Translations under genes and position numbers: made by a program
From: Carettochelys insculpta
Taxonomy: Eukaryota; Chordata; Testudines; Carettochelyidae
Assembly: GCF_033958435.1 (NCBI RefSeq)
Contig: NC_134138.1
Location: 176,436,798 to 176,500,797 of the forward strand
Direction of reading: 5' to 3'
DNA length: 64,000 bases
The notes under the pieces: generated by a model
What the model saw: only the letters and a program-made list of their open reading frames with translations
The model's database searches: none
What the model was told of the DNA's origin: nothing
Shown: positions 22,459-33,049 of the stretch, in pieces
How positions within the stretch are numbered: the first letter of the stretch is position 1
Layout: each line of letters starts with the position of its first letter

Positions 22459-22845
22459 GCTCCTCAGGCCCTGGGCACATTCTCAGCTTCCTGCATGGGG
22501 CTTCCAGGGCTGTGTGGCTTTAAGAGGCTGGCCCAGGGACCATTGAGCCCCACCAGGACTTGCTAGTGCATCTCCGTGCTCCCTGAAGCCGCTGCCATGG
22601 TGGACCCACAATTTTGAAATTGCGGGCCCAGAGCATCTACACATGCCCTATTTCAAAATTTAGTTTCGAATGGGGCCACTATTCCCAATCTTGGATGGGA
22701 AGAGCGGTTTCAAAATTCATGCCACTTTTCGCTGAAAAAAATTTTGAAAGAGGCTGTTGGGTGTGTAGATGCTCTGCAGCCTCTTTCGAAATTGGACCTC
22801 CTTTCAAAATTAATTTCAAAACAAGGGGCTAGTGTAGACGCAGCC

Positions 22846-23000
22846 ACAGTGTGTTGCAAAGCTTAGGAAATCTGGGCTCTGGTGGGACCACAAGGTGAAG
22901 AAAGTTCCAAAGCCAAGGGTACTTCAGCAAGAATCCACTGCCAGGAGCATCTTCTTTCATACTCCAGAGAAGTTCTACTATCATGAGTTTCTCAGATAAC
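22846..23000. other. Unrecognised spacer
   Basis: Short unassigned DNA between Harbinger B and a Penelope-like insertion. Confidence 0.4.
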
Positions 23001-23013
23001 AGTAATTTATTAT

Positions 23014-23188
23014 ACAAGAAGTCTTGTGACACCCTATAGACTATCAGATATTTTGGAGCATAAGCTTGTGTGGGCAAAGACCCGTTTCATCAAATGCATG
23101 AGATGCATAAATATCTGTTAGTCTATAAGGTGCCACAGGACTTCTTTTTGTTCTCAAAGCTACAGAGTAATATGGCTACCTCTCTGAT
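23014..23188 (+). mobile_element. Penelope-like element tail with inverted 5' segment
   Basis: The + part (about 23105-23188) carries the 3' tail TGTTAGTCTATAAGGTGCC ... GGCTACC. The part before it (23014-23104) is the same family in reverse orientation. It includes a mutated GGGTCTTTGCCCAC hairpin region and overlaps the forward part. The whole is flanked by an exact 13 bp direct repeat AGTAATTTATTAT at 23001-23013 and 23189-23201, so it entered as one insertion. Assignment to Penelope-like elements rests on the related copy at 26575, which has a coding remnant. Confidence 0.75.
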
Positions 23189-23201
23189 AGTAATTTATTA
23201 T

Positions 23202-24975
23202 GGAATTTCCAGGTAACCCTTCCATGGCTACAGCCTTTCCCCCTCTCCACGCAGAAATGGAGCTCTGCTGGTTTACTTTTACTCATGTTGCCTGATCATA
23301 TTAGCAACAAAACATTTACGAATCTTTCTCGAAGGGCTATAAACAAATGACAGCTGCACTGAAGATACACTGACATGCTATAGGGAAATGTTTTGCTTTG
23401 AACTACTAGACACTATGACAATGACAATTGCTTGGAGACAGAGAAGATCTTCTTTGCATTCTCTGCCTGAAGTATAGCATCTTTCTCACCTCTAAATGAC
23501 TGTTAACTGACCTGGTTATTCAGTCCCAATGGATCTAAAATATGTTTTATAACTACAGAGAGCTGGAAGCTGTTGTCAGTTGTTGCTATATGCCAGCAAG
23601 TGAGCACCAAAAGTTAGTGGGCAAGGCACGGCGATTTAAGTTAATGTGACTAGGCAGCGTAATGCACTTTCCCTAGGAAAGCTATTTTTAAAAATTTAAA
23701 ACAAGTTCTCCAGTATGGAAAAAGCTGCCTTCCTCAATATTGATACATTTAATTTATTCAACAGCGGATGCCACAAACGCTTTAACAAATGGAAAGATGC
23801 CAGGATCTAGCTTGTTAGCAGAGTATTATAAATTACCCCTGGGTCGGAACTTGGCTGCTTAACAGATCTATTTAAAACAGTAGTTTAAGAGGTTTTTCTC
23901 CTTGACACACTCCTAGCCACCAATTTTTTGTGAGTCCCTCTCCTCTCAAAAAAAGGAAGGGGCAGAATTTAGTGTATTATAATGCACTAAATAACTTGGC
24001 TTTGGAGACAGAAGGAAATGGGGAACTTTGTGTGTTCACTTTCATAAACGTTAAGGTGTTCATTTGGCCCAAGCAAAGCACTGTTTCATACATTTTCATG
24101 TGATGAGTGCTCTTTGTACAGCCAAAGCAGTGGTATTTTTATAAAGAAAAATGAGTGTCTCAGAGAAATTATGCAACATCACATCTTTGATTATGTTTAT
24201 GTTTGAAATGCTTGTTTTAAAATAGTCATGGTTTATCCATAAAGATATTTAGTTTCTCCCTGTACCTTATGACACTGAACCAAATGAATGAAGGAAGCTT
24301 TAAGACCCACTCCTGCAAGGTATAAGACAGACCAGCTTCAGTGGGGCTTTCCACAGGTAAAGTAATTACTCAGCATCTGTGCTGCAGGAAGGGTGCCTTA
24401 AGGAGTTCTGAATATGTCTTATGGACAAAATTCTAGACAGGCCCACAACAATACTTCTGGAGGAACATCCTTGCCAACATTTTAAAAGACCAATATGTCA
24501 TAAGTGGGATCCAGGAATTGAGGAAAATGATTTGGATAAAACAACCTTCAGAACTGCAGGGAGATAGATCAGATTGATCATTCCCCATCTCTAATACAGA
24601 TGACACTCTCACACATACACAAAATATCTTCTCCTAAATCATCTGTGGAGCCCCATCTCATTCATCATACCTCAGTAGACTAGAGAATCAAGGAAAGCCA
24701 ACTCCCCCATCTTGCCAGCGTCTCAAACATTTACCTTTAAAGAAGTTCCTGGTGTAAATGATCTTCCTGACTTATAGCTAGCATTATCTCAATCAGCACT
24801 GGTTCTCTGTTTATTACCACTTTCTTCTTCTTTGGCTCTTTTAAATTTGGTACCTATTGGAAACGAACATGATGCCAGATAGCAGAATAGCTATGTGAAA
24901 AGAGATTCAACTTTTCTAGTAGGTGCAAAACATATACCAGCAAAAGAGGCTGCAGCCAAACAGAAAATACATCTA
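23202..24975. other. Unassigned AT-rich non-coding DNA
   Basis: No open frame above 60 codons in this interval looks real. No repeat was identified. Confidence 0.5.
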
Positions 24976-25668
24976 GGCTACATCTACACTAGCACACTAC
25001 GTCGCAGTAGCCTGTTTCGACGTAAGAACATCGAAATAGGCTACTTTGATGCATATCGTCTACACGTCCTCCAGGGCTGGTGCCATCGACATTCAACATC
25101 GAAGTAGCGACGGAAAGCGTCAAAAGGAGCCGCCCTGGAAGGAAATACAGAGCATCCACACACACACAAGTGCTCCCCATCAAAATAAGGGGCCAGCAAA
25201 GCCCCAAGCCGCTCCCTTAAAGGGCCCCTCCCAGACACACTCAGCCTGCACAGCACAAGATCCACAGAGCTGACAACCGGTTGCAGAGCCTGTAAATGCA
25301 GCATGGACCATCAGCTGCAACAGCAGCAGCAGCAAGGAGCCCTGGGCTAAGGGCTGCTGTGCGCGGTGACTATAGAGCCCCACAGGGGCTGGACAGAGCG
25401 TCTCTCAACCCCTCAGTTGATGGCTGCCATGGAGGACCCTGCTATTTCGAAGTAGCAGGACGCGGAACATCTACACACACCCTACTTCAATGTTCAATAT
25501 CGAAGTAGGGTGCTATTCCCATCTTCGGATGGGAATAGTGATTTTGATGTCTAGCCGCCTAACGTTCATTTCAGTGTCAAAATAGCACACGGCGCGTGTA
25601 GATGCGACGCATGCCATTTCGATGTTGTGCTGGCTACTTCGAAGTAGCCGGCTAGTGTAGACGCACCC
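24976..25668 (+). mobile_element. Non-autonomous Harbinger A derivative, 693 bp
   Basis: The TIRs are GGCTACATCTAC and GTAGACGCACCC, with flanking triplets CTA and TTA. The left 380 bp match the 5' end of A1, including the promoter-like block and the transposase start codon. The right 290 bp match its 3' end. All other coding sequence is absent. Length and internal join match the 694 bp copy at 36457, so both come from one deleted founder. Confidence 0.9.
25303..25350 (+). pseudogene. Residual transposase start: 15-codon polyglutamine mini-ORF
   Basis: ATG followed by Asp-His-Gln-Leu, six Gln, Gly-Ala-Leu-Gly and TAA. It corresponds to the first codons of the A1 transposase, cut off by the deletion that made the short element. 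In the copy at 36457 the start reads ATA, and in the copy at 63564 it reads ACG. Function is unlikely. Confidence 0.7.
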
Positions 25669-25671
25669 TTA

Positions 25672-26561
25672 ATGTGTCTATTCTAGATGGACTGAGTACA
25701 GTATATCCTGATTTCAGATAGCTATCAAGACACTCAAAATCTAACAGGAGTGACAAGTCAGCCATATTATTTTATCATAATTAAATGTAAAACAAAAAAT
25801 TGAGACATCTTTGCCTTTCAATATATTGCGTTATTTTCCTTCCCCTTCAGCCTGGCTTAAGTACCAGACCAGATGTATTTAGATAGGACTATTCAGTGTT
25901 GTTTAGAAAACACTATGGGCCAAATCCTGGAGTCATTATCATGAGTTCACTCATGCCTTATTTTAACAAAAACTGTGACTGTCTTCACTGAGAGATTTTT
26001 CTGAGCAAGAACTGGGCAAAAACTGAGTGTGGGCTTTATTACCTACATCCAGCAAAAGCAAGAGTGCAATAATGACTGTGTAGAGCCAAATCACAGCTGT
26101 GCCAGTGTACATCAGCTGGGAAACTGGCCGTATTTATCATAATCTGCATATTGAAAAGCATAAAGCATAAAGCATATTGAAAAGCATAAAGATACAGTGT
26201 GTCAGAAAGAATCCTAAAATAGAAGAGAGCAATCTTGAACACTTGGAGCTTGCATGTAGCTTTAAACCACAACTTTCACAGGGATGAAGACAAAATGGAT
26301 ACCTGGTCAAAACTCTGAGTTCCTATTCTGCAGGAAATTCTGACATGTAGAAGGTGAATTCTGAACTTGCTCAAGAACAAAACAATTTGAAGTGTCCCAC
26401 GAAAAGGACATTTTGGGAAACAAAGGCATTTTTGTTGGATTTTACCAGGAAGAAATGGAGCAGACATATATGTGTGCATATTGTTCTTTTAAAAGAAACA
26501 ACAGAGTTAATGTAACTTGTATTGTCCAGGAGAGGACTGGGAAATACAGGACAAGAAAATC
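25672..26561. other. Unassigned non-coding DNA with a short tandem duplication
   Basis: An interspersed-repeat phrase GGGCCAAATCCTGGAGTC is at 25917. At 26146-26191 the 19-20 bp unit CATATTGAAAAGCATAAAG is duplicated with a partial unit between. No gene is seen. Confidence 0.45.
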
Positions 26562-26595
26562 TAAGATTCGAGGGGTCCTGGTCTTGGAAATCTTC

Positions 26596-26753
26596 AGTGC
26601 TCTCCTACGGGTTTTTGTATATTGCCATTTCTGATATCTGATTTGTGTGCATTTATTCTTTTACGTAAACTGGACAGACTCTATGTAAAAGAATAAATGC
26701 ACATAAATCAGATATCAGAAATGGCAATATACAAAAACCTGTAGGAGAGCACT
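26596..26753. repeat. 69 bp near-perfect inverted repeat with 20 bp spacer
   Basis: The arms 26596-26664 and 26685-26753 are complementary at 67 of 69 positions by my count. This is the overlap between the inverted head and the forward body of the Penelope-like insertion. Confidence 0.92.
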
Positions 26754-26887
26754 TCAATCTCCCAGGCCACACAGTAGCAGACTTAAAAGTAGCTATCCTA
26801 CAGCAAAGAGATTTCAGGACCAGGCTTCAAAGAGAAATTTCTGAGCTACAATTCATCTGCAAATTCGACGCCCTCAGCTCTGGCTGA
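26669..26887 (+). pseudogene. Penelope-like GIY-YIG endonuclease region remnant
   Basis: This is a continuous + frame of 72 codons ending in TGA. Visible motifs are TGQTLCKRINAHKSDIRNG (the arginine/histidine helix of GIY-YIG-type domains in Penelope-like proteins), PVGEHFNLPGHTVADLKV, and a C-terminal REISELQFICKFDALSSG. Penelope-like elements encode a reverse transcriptase followed by such an endonuclease. Only the last part of the endonuclease remains, with no reverse transcriptase and no start codon. The 5' end is set by the inversion junction at about 26665. Confidence 0.75.
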
Positions 26888-27064
26888 AACAAAGACTGCG
26901 AATGGCTGGCTAAATACAGAAGCAGCTTCCCCTCCCTTGGTGTTCACACCTCCAGATCAACTGCTGGTAGTAAGCCTCACCCTTGCTGACTGAGCTAACC
27001 TTGTTATCCCCACCCTTGCTCTGTCTTATTTATACCCGGCCCTGAAGATTTCCAAGACCAGCAT

Positions 27065-27092
27065 CTGAAGAAGTGAGTCTGTGCTCACGAAA
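27065..27092 (+). ncRNA. Hammerhead ribozyme-like core (CUGANGA - stem II - GAAA)
   Basis: CTGAAGA is followed by a perfect 5 bp hairpin (GTGAG/CTCAC with a 6 base loop) and then GAAA. This is the order and spacing of the hammerhead catalytic core. Penelope-like elements are known to carry such ribozymes. I could not define stems I and III or a cleavage site with confidence, so activity is unproven. Confidence 0.5.
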
Positions 27093-27201
27093 GCTCATGC
27101 TCAGAACTTTTCTGTTAGTCTATAAGGTGCCACAGGACCCTTCGTTGCTGTTACAGATCCAGACTAACACAGCTACCCCTCCATCACTTAAGATTCGAGG
27201 G

Positions 27202-27529
27202 TTACCCTAAAGTACAACTAAGTTGGTGAGCGTCAGTGTGTGGCCGGTGGGCTGCATTTACACAAACATTTGGCTGTGACTTCATGCTAGAGGCTGTTTG
27301 TGAGTGACCCAAGTGGCAGCAACTTCAACAAGGCAGTGCAAGGCACCCAAGGTTGCAGAGCAGGGTGACATAGCTGCTCTTTTGTCTGCATTACACTCTG
27401 GGACATGATAAGGGTTTTCATAGATGTAAAAATGTGGTCTAAAGAGGACTATGATCAATTGTTCTGCATGTCCAGTGGGGGCAGGAAATGACATGATTGG
27501 CTTAATTTGCTGCAAGGGAGATCCAGGTT
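27202..27529. other. Unassigned non-coding DNA
   Basis: Nothing recognisable. A 77-codon - strand frame has no family features. Confidence 0.4.
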
Positions 27530-27735
27530 AAATATTAGGGAACCTCTGACAATAGGCATAGTTAATTAGTAGAACAGGTTATTCAGAGAGGTTGTGAAAT
27601 CTATATCACTGGGAGATTTTTTAGAACAGATTAGGCAAACACCTGTCAGGGATGGTATGCTTTATTCTACTTCAGTACAGAGGGAGAGAATAAATAAATT
27701 ATTGAGGTATCTTCCAGCCCTATGTTTTAATGATC
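27530..27735 (+). mobile_element. CR1 LINE 3' end fragment
   Basis: A decayed + reading of the typical end of the CR1 reverse-transcriptase product (VVKSISLGDF-like, with a lone TTAGGCAAACACCTGTCAGG block) is followed by the tail TATCTTCCAGCCCTATG. It is 5' truncated. Confidence 0.65.
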
Positions 27736-28073
27736 GTACCTTGTCAGTCTGTCACTATGCCAGGTCCTAGAGTCCCTAAGAGTGGGGCAAAGGGTGACAG
27801 ATTATAAAACTAATAAAAGTATTTTTTTCTGTAAATCAATGGGGCAGATTAAATGAATCCTGAACTCAGTAGAAGTTGAAGGTGATCACCACTTATAGGT
27901 TCAGGTTCTTAATTAATTGCATATGCTGTTGTCAGAGTACTACTGCAGCCATGCCTCAAAGCAGGAAGCGAAACAGAAGCAGTTAATCTTGAAATTCTCC
28001 CTACATTGAAGTATTTTAATGATTTCATTTAACATCCATAGTTGAAAAAATAAACCCAAAAAACAACCACAGC
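27736..28073. other. Unassigned non-coding DNA
   Basis: AT-rich with an A-rich stretch just before the Penelope-like tail. No gene is seen. Confidence 0.4.
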
Positions 28074-28165
28074 AAGAAGTCCTGTGGCCCTTTATAAACT
28101 AACAGATTTATTGGAGCATAAGCTTTCGTGGGCAAAGATCCACTTTGTCAGATGCATAGTTTTCC
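28074..28165 (-). mobile_element. Penelope-like element tail fragment
   Basis: On the - strand it reads CTGACAAAGTGGATCTTTG, then CCCACGAAAGCTTATGCTCC and GTTAGTTTATAAAGGGCC. That is the hammerhead-like region followed by the common tail. The core is slightly mutated (CTGACAA). The body upstream (to about 28300) is not recognisable. Confidence 0.65.
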
Positions 28166-28915
28166 CCACCCTCCCATCCACTAAGTGTGCATAAAGGTAT
28201 AGTGCAGTTCAGAGCTGCAACTCCTGCTTTATTTTCTGTCTTCCTCTGTCGACAAAAGAAGTACCCTTTCTGAAAGCCAAACAAAATATACACAACTCTA
28301 ATGACTAAAGAGGGAATTGATTTTGTAGTCAGTCCATGTCCCCTTTCTTTTGAAAACGCATCAGTGGGTTTGTACTTAATTAAGGCTGTCCTCTTCCCAC
28401 ATGCTGCTTCTCATTCTGTCCTACATCTCATTCCAAACAACCCCTATGTCCCCAAAATAATATATGTTCAGCTCATGCTTATGGTGGAGTGATCTCAGTC
28501 TGAAAGCAACATTTAATTTCATCTGCACTATAGGATCCAACTTGTGAGTGTGAAAGTTTCCATTTGCCCACGTTTTAATGCTTCCTTTAGGGTTGTTTTT
28601 CATGGTAGGTCCAAACATTGCATTTAGGCTCTGGGTAAACACCACAACTATGCTGCCCTAGAAAGCTCTCAAACGATGAAGACATTGGTAGCTATAGCTT
28701 ATCTACATGAGCAAATAGTTTGTTGCTGTGCTGTGTGGAAAGCAGTTTCAGATTATTCAGACATTATTTAATCCCTGGAAATATTTTGATTACAAAACAG
28801 AAGTAAACTGCTTGTCTCTCTACCATTTCTTTTGTCTTTTGAGGTTAATTCTTGCAACTATCTAGCTAAAGATCATAGAAAGGGAGCAACATAAAGATGT
28901 GATCTTTATAGGCAT
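28166..28915. other. Unassigned non-coding DNA
   Basis: Open frames of 60-75 codons only, without motifs. Confidence 0.4.
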
Positions 28916-29354
28916 AACTGCGTCTACATGGCCCCTCCCTTTTGGAAGGGGCATGCAAATGCGGCCAATAGAAAATGCAAATGAAGCACAGATGAACAAA
29001 TCTCATGCCTCATTTGCATACTGTCATGCAATCACAGTTCCGGAAGTGCTGTTTTCTGAAAAAAAACCAACAGCCATGCAGATGGGTTTCCTTTGAAAAT
29101 AATCCCTGTTTGCAAAAGAACCCTTCTTCCTGAAACAAAATAAGAAGAAGGGATCTTTTGAAAACAGGATTTGTTTTTGAAGGAAACCCATCTACACAGC
29201 TGCTTTTTTTTCTGAAAACAGCACTTCTGGAACAGTAAATGGCTGCTATTATGCAGATGAGGCATAAAATATGCAAATTAGCAACCAATTTGCATTTTCA
29301 GTCAGCCAAATTTGCATGCCTCTTCTGAAAAGTAAGGGCCGAGTAGACCCAGCT
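28916..29354. mobile_element. MITE with GGCTGCGTCTAC-type ends (ATGCAAAT-rich family)
   Basis: The left end AACTGCGTCTAC and the right end GTAGACCCAGCT are inverted copies of the common terminus. The two halves are complementary over much of their length (for example GGAAGTGCTGTTTTCTGAAA with TTTCTGAAAACAGCACTTCT). ATGCAAAT/ATTTGCAT blocks recur. It has no coding capacity. A 5' half of a relative is at 39030. Confidence 0.75.
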
Positions 29355-29424
29355 TAAGTGTTGATGTGCAATAGATAAATACAATATATGCACTTATTAA
29401 TGCACAGTCTATATTAAACCCTAA

Positions 29425-29868
29425 GGCTGGGTCTACACAGTGTGGCTTTCCTGGCAGGTCTATGCTAATGAGCAGCCTCAAAATTGCAAATGGCTATTCA
29501 TTAGTATGGTCACATGGCTCATTAGCATAGCTGCACTAGAGCTCAGTCTCAGCAGAGGAGGGTGCAGTCAGTAAAGAGGCTGTGTAGACATGCCCCTGCC
29601 AGAAAAAAGCCCCTCTGTCACCAGGCCTTTATGCCTGAAAAAAATCAGGCATAAAGGTCTGGCAACAAAGGGGCTTTTTGCTGGTAGGAGCATGTCCACA
29701 CGGCCTCTTTACTGACGGCACCCTCCTCTGCTGATGCCATATTCTCGCAGGGCTATGGAAATGAGCATTGGGAGTATGCAAATGGCATGCCATTTGCAAT
29801 CTTGAGAAGCTCATTTTGCATACCTCTGCTGGCAGCAGCGCTGGGTGGAGCACTGTGTAGACATAGCC
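29425..29868. mobile_element. Fold-back MITE with exact TAA target duplication
   Basis: This 444 bp element starts GGCTGGGTCTACACAGTG and ends CACTGTGTAGACATAGCC, between TAA at 29422-29424 and TAA at 29869-29871. The two halves are complementary almost throughout. At the centre GCCTTTATGCCTGA and TCAGGCATAAAGG form a perfect stem with a short A-rich loop. No coding capacity. The TAA duplication fits PIF/Harbinger-type insertion. Confidence 0.88.
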
Positions 29869-29871
29869 TAA

Positions 29872-31587
29872 GGTTGCAATTTTAAAGCATTCAAAAATCA
29901 GGAAGTGCAAATATTGGTGCGCTCATATAACAATAGCTCAGGGGCACATGCTGGAATTTAAATTTGACACCTTTTTGAGGGAGCACAAAAGTTTACTCTT
30001 TCACCTCCCGAGCACCAGGAGTAGACACGGTGCCCCGCCAGCACCAGAAGGAGATCTCTGTCCCGGCTTTTTCATTCCCCTAACCATAGGAAAAGCTTAT
30101 TGACATCCCATCCTCTCCTGCCCCTCCCGCCACCCACAAGGAAAAAGGACTCTCCTAGTTTCAGGGCAGTGGCTCTCACCCTGCTGCAGCCCTGGGGCCG
30201 GAGAAGTACAGCAGCCCTCACTCATTACTGTAGGACCCAAGCCCTTGCTCACCCCTCTTACATATCCCCCTACACACCCCCAACAACAGCTGCAATTTTG
30301 GATTTTTACTCATGAAATGTATTCTGTGACTTGAGGAAGAGAGGGTTAAAATCAGTCCCTTTGTGCCAGGTGCAACTGCCATTGACTTGAATGGGCAATT
30401 GACTCAATGGGCAATTGAGTTTAATGAAGGTGGATCAGGTTCTGCAACAGGCTGAAATTGATCCAGTGTGGGAAAAGTAGTCATTCATATGTACTCTGTA
30501 ATTATTTTATTCATATACAGGGCCAGTAAGCAAAACTCACTGATTTTCATTACTGGAGAATTTGGCCTAGAATATAATCTGATGTACAGGATAATGAAAC
30601 AGCACTTCGTTCTGCATATAAAGGAGTCATAGCCTGATTCTCTTGTCACACAAAAATTTAAAGCCAAAAGATATATAGCCAATAAGAAAAGGAAAAATTG
30701 AACAATTCTATAGAAAGTATGATATGGATGTGAAGCAAAAGTGCAGAGACTTGGGATACAGAGGATAATCTGAAAGGAAGTTTTCAAGTGAAAATATTGG
30801 AATATTTAAACCATGACATGATCACAGTGCCCAGAAAATAGAACAGTCTTATGTTGTTAAGTATTGTATAGTTCCAAAAGTGCTGAGCACTTTTATATAT
30901 ATAAGAAGAAGTAGTCTCTGACCTGGACAGAGTGCAATCTAATCAGACAAAGATTAAAAAAGGATGGAGAAAGAGAAGCTGCAGGATAAACAAAGGGATC
31001 TAGGTGATGCCAGATGCACATCTTCCTAGGAATGCATAAATCCATCTTTCCCCTCTTGGCCCGCACATTTTCCTTGCTAACTATTGTTTGTAATTTGAAT
31101 ATTGCCAATAGTAAAAATCATGAGAATGTATATATTTTTAAAAATCTCATGACCTTTAAGAGATTTAAGTTGGCATTTTTGTTTGGCTCAGCTTGGGGCT
31201 GGGGCTGCACCTACATTTTCTGAGCCTTTAGGTTTCACTCATGCCATGTTTTCCAACTTTTGGAGGTTAGAAACGTATTTTTAAAGAAAATTGACAGCCG
31301 AGATATTTTCATAATTAATGATTCCAGAAGCTGAGGATTTTGGAAGAACAGCGAATGTCACAAAAACAATGCCATGCCCTCTACCTCTTCGCTGCCTATT
31401 CCTCCTACACTTCTTCATCCATAAATGCTCCCCCTACATCAGAACTAGATAATCAGTGAGTTGGAATACTCTGTCATATTAAACTGATGTGAAGACACGC
31501 TTAAATAAAGTCAGAGCCATACCTTCCACTGATTTCAGTGAGGCTAACATTTCACCCACTATTAATTTACTCCATGACTAGCATGTA
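29872..31587. other. Unassigned non-coding DNA
   Basis: A short interspersed motif (CCATTGACTTGAATGGGC) is at 30381. Nothing else can be named. Open frames reach 100 codons but are AT-driven. Confidence 0.4.
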
Positions 31588-31860
31588 GTGGGGTGGCTAC
31601 CCTACCCTGGCCAGAAGGAGCTAAATGAAGCTGGATGGAGCCTACGCAGAGCCCCAGGCACTCAGAAAGGGCTTACAAGAAGCAATCAGAGGGGAGCTTG
31701 CTGAGACAGCCATGTATATAAGGCACTGCTCAGCAAAACAGAGGGCCAGTGGGGTAATGACCAGCAAGGGTGCTGAACCAGCTCCCAGGGAAAGAGATAC
31801 ACCTTGTACAGAGCCATATCGGGCTCTGGTTCAGTGGGATATTTGCCTGATCAAGATACT
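31588..31860 (+). mobile_element. LTR-like fragment
   Basis: A GC-richer stretch with a TATA-type box (CATGTATATAAGGC at about 31712), followed by sequence like that of turtle LTR elements (AGGGAGCTTGCTGAGAC is shared style, seen at 31693). No second LTR was found. The limits and class are uncertain. Confidence 0.35.
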
Positions 31861-33049
31861 ACTTAATATGATTATGGATCTTCTATTGATAAAAGAGCGG
31901 AATTCTTACTTTCAAAGGAAAGTTTTCTACGTTTCTTTTGTTCCTATTTCTCTGGCTTCTTTTTATAATGAATTCATACCACAGGTGGATCCCAGCATCA
32001 GGATAGATGACTTGCATCTGCATAATGGAATTTGCATGTTGTAGGAGTCATCAAATGGGCAGTGAAGGAAAGCTTGGTGCAATGACAAGTGATTGCTCCC
32101 TCTGGCAGTCTCATCAGTCCCAGCCTTTCTCATACGGAGCAAAATAAGGTAATTCCTGCTTTGAATAATCAGTCATCAGCAACAGACATGAACCTTCAAA
32201 ATAGTCTTGGCCAGCACACTTTTTTGTTGCATTAAGTGCCTTATTGATCATTATTAGCACAATGGTTTAAATGCTTATTGGGTTTTGGCACTTCCTTAGA
32301 TGTTACTCTGGGGAAAACCTTATTAAACTCCTCTCTACACAGCAAGTTGGACTTGCAAAGAAATCTCTGAGGAATAAAAAAGGACCATGATCTAAGAAGT
32401 TTTATGTCACACTCAGAAATGCTGCATGTGATGTGAACAAAAGCTGCTCAGTGTCTGATGTGGGTGTATTTCACTGATTAGCCACAAGGGCCTTATGTAA
32501 GTGCATTATGTGGGGCGGTGAAAGGAGCACAGGACTTCCTTCCTAGGAATTCATATGGTTCCAAGTCTGGCTGTCCAGCAACCCAAGGAGATTGATGTGG
32601 CCATGTACAACCTCACTTGGAGGCTGTGCTCCCTGATCCGACGAAATTGCCAACAGATTCCTATTTAAGCTTTGGAGCACCAGCGTCAGCCCCAGCAGTG
32701 ACTGCTCAAAGACTTTCACGCCCAGAGCTGTGCCTAGCCTGCTTCCTGTATTGGCTTTTGCTGCAACCCACCCCCTCCCCTGTTCCAGCCCCGTCCCCAT
32801 TTTTCTTAGAACTGATTCCTAGCTCTGAGCATTAGCTTGTCTCATAACCACAACTCTAGTTCTGCCCTTTGGTTCTGTTCTGACCACTAGGTTGGATTCC
32901 TGTTCTGACCACTGCATCACATGAGCAAACTGTGTGTTCATCCCCCAGCATGGAGCTCCCTGCAGAAGGGTCTCAACAGAAATCCAACCCAACCTCTTAT
33001 AAACTGAGATGGACATAGGAGGTAGACTTATTAGGAGTTTCTGGGTAAA
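31861..33049. other. Unassigned DNA, possible LTR-derived patch
   Basis: 32600-33000 has CT-rich phrases such as GGTTCTGTTCTGACCACTAG, duplicated at 32870-32915. This is the style of LTR U5 regions in turtles, but I have no boundary evidence. Confidence 0.35.

Larger units (their letters stand above)
19034..22845 (+). mobile_element. PIF/Harbinger DNA transposon, two-gene, decayed (copy B)
   Basis: This 3812 bp element has termini AGCTGTGTGTACACTAG at 19034 and CTAGTGTAGACGCAGCC ending at 22845. Both are versions of GGCTGCGTCTACACTAG. The flanking triplets are ATA and ACA. The layout is the same as A1: transposase on +, Myb-like gene on -, convergent. Subterminal blocks are TTTCGAAA/TTTGAAA rather than TTCGAAGT, and the proteins differ widely, so this is a separate subfamily. 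Both genes are broken by shifts and stops. Confidence 0.9.
26575..27188 (+). mobile_element. Penelope-like element, 5' truncated with inverted head, intact target-site duplication
   Basis: This 614 bp insertion is bounded by an exact 13 bp direct repeat TAAGATTCGAGGG at 26562-26574 and 27189-27201. Its forward part runs from about 26665. It has a coding remnant of the C-terminal GIY-YIG-type endonuclease region, a spacer, a hammerhead-like core and the tail GTTAGTCTATAAGGTGCC ... CACAGCTACCCC. Its first 90 bp (26575-26664) are in reverse orientation. They join an inverted copy of the region just before the hammerhead core directly to an inverted copy of the coding remnant. Confidence 0.85.
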
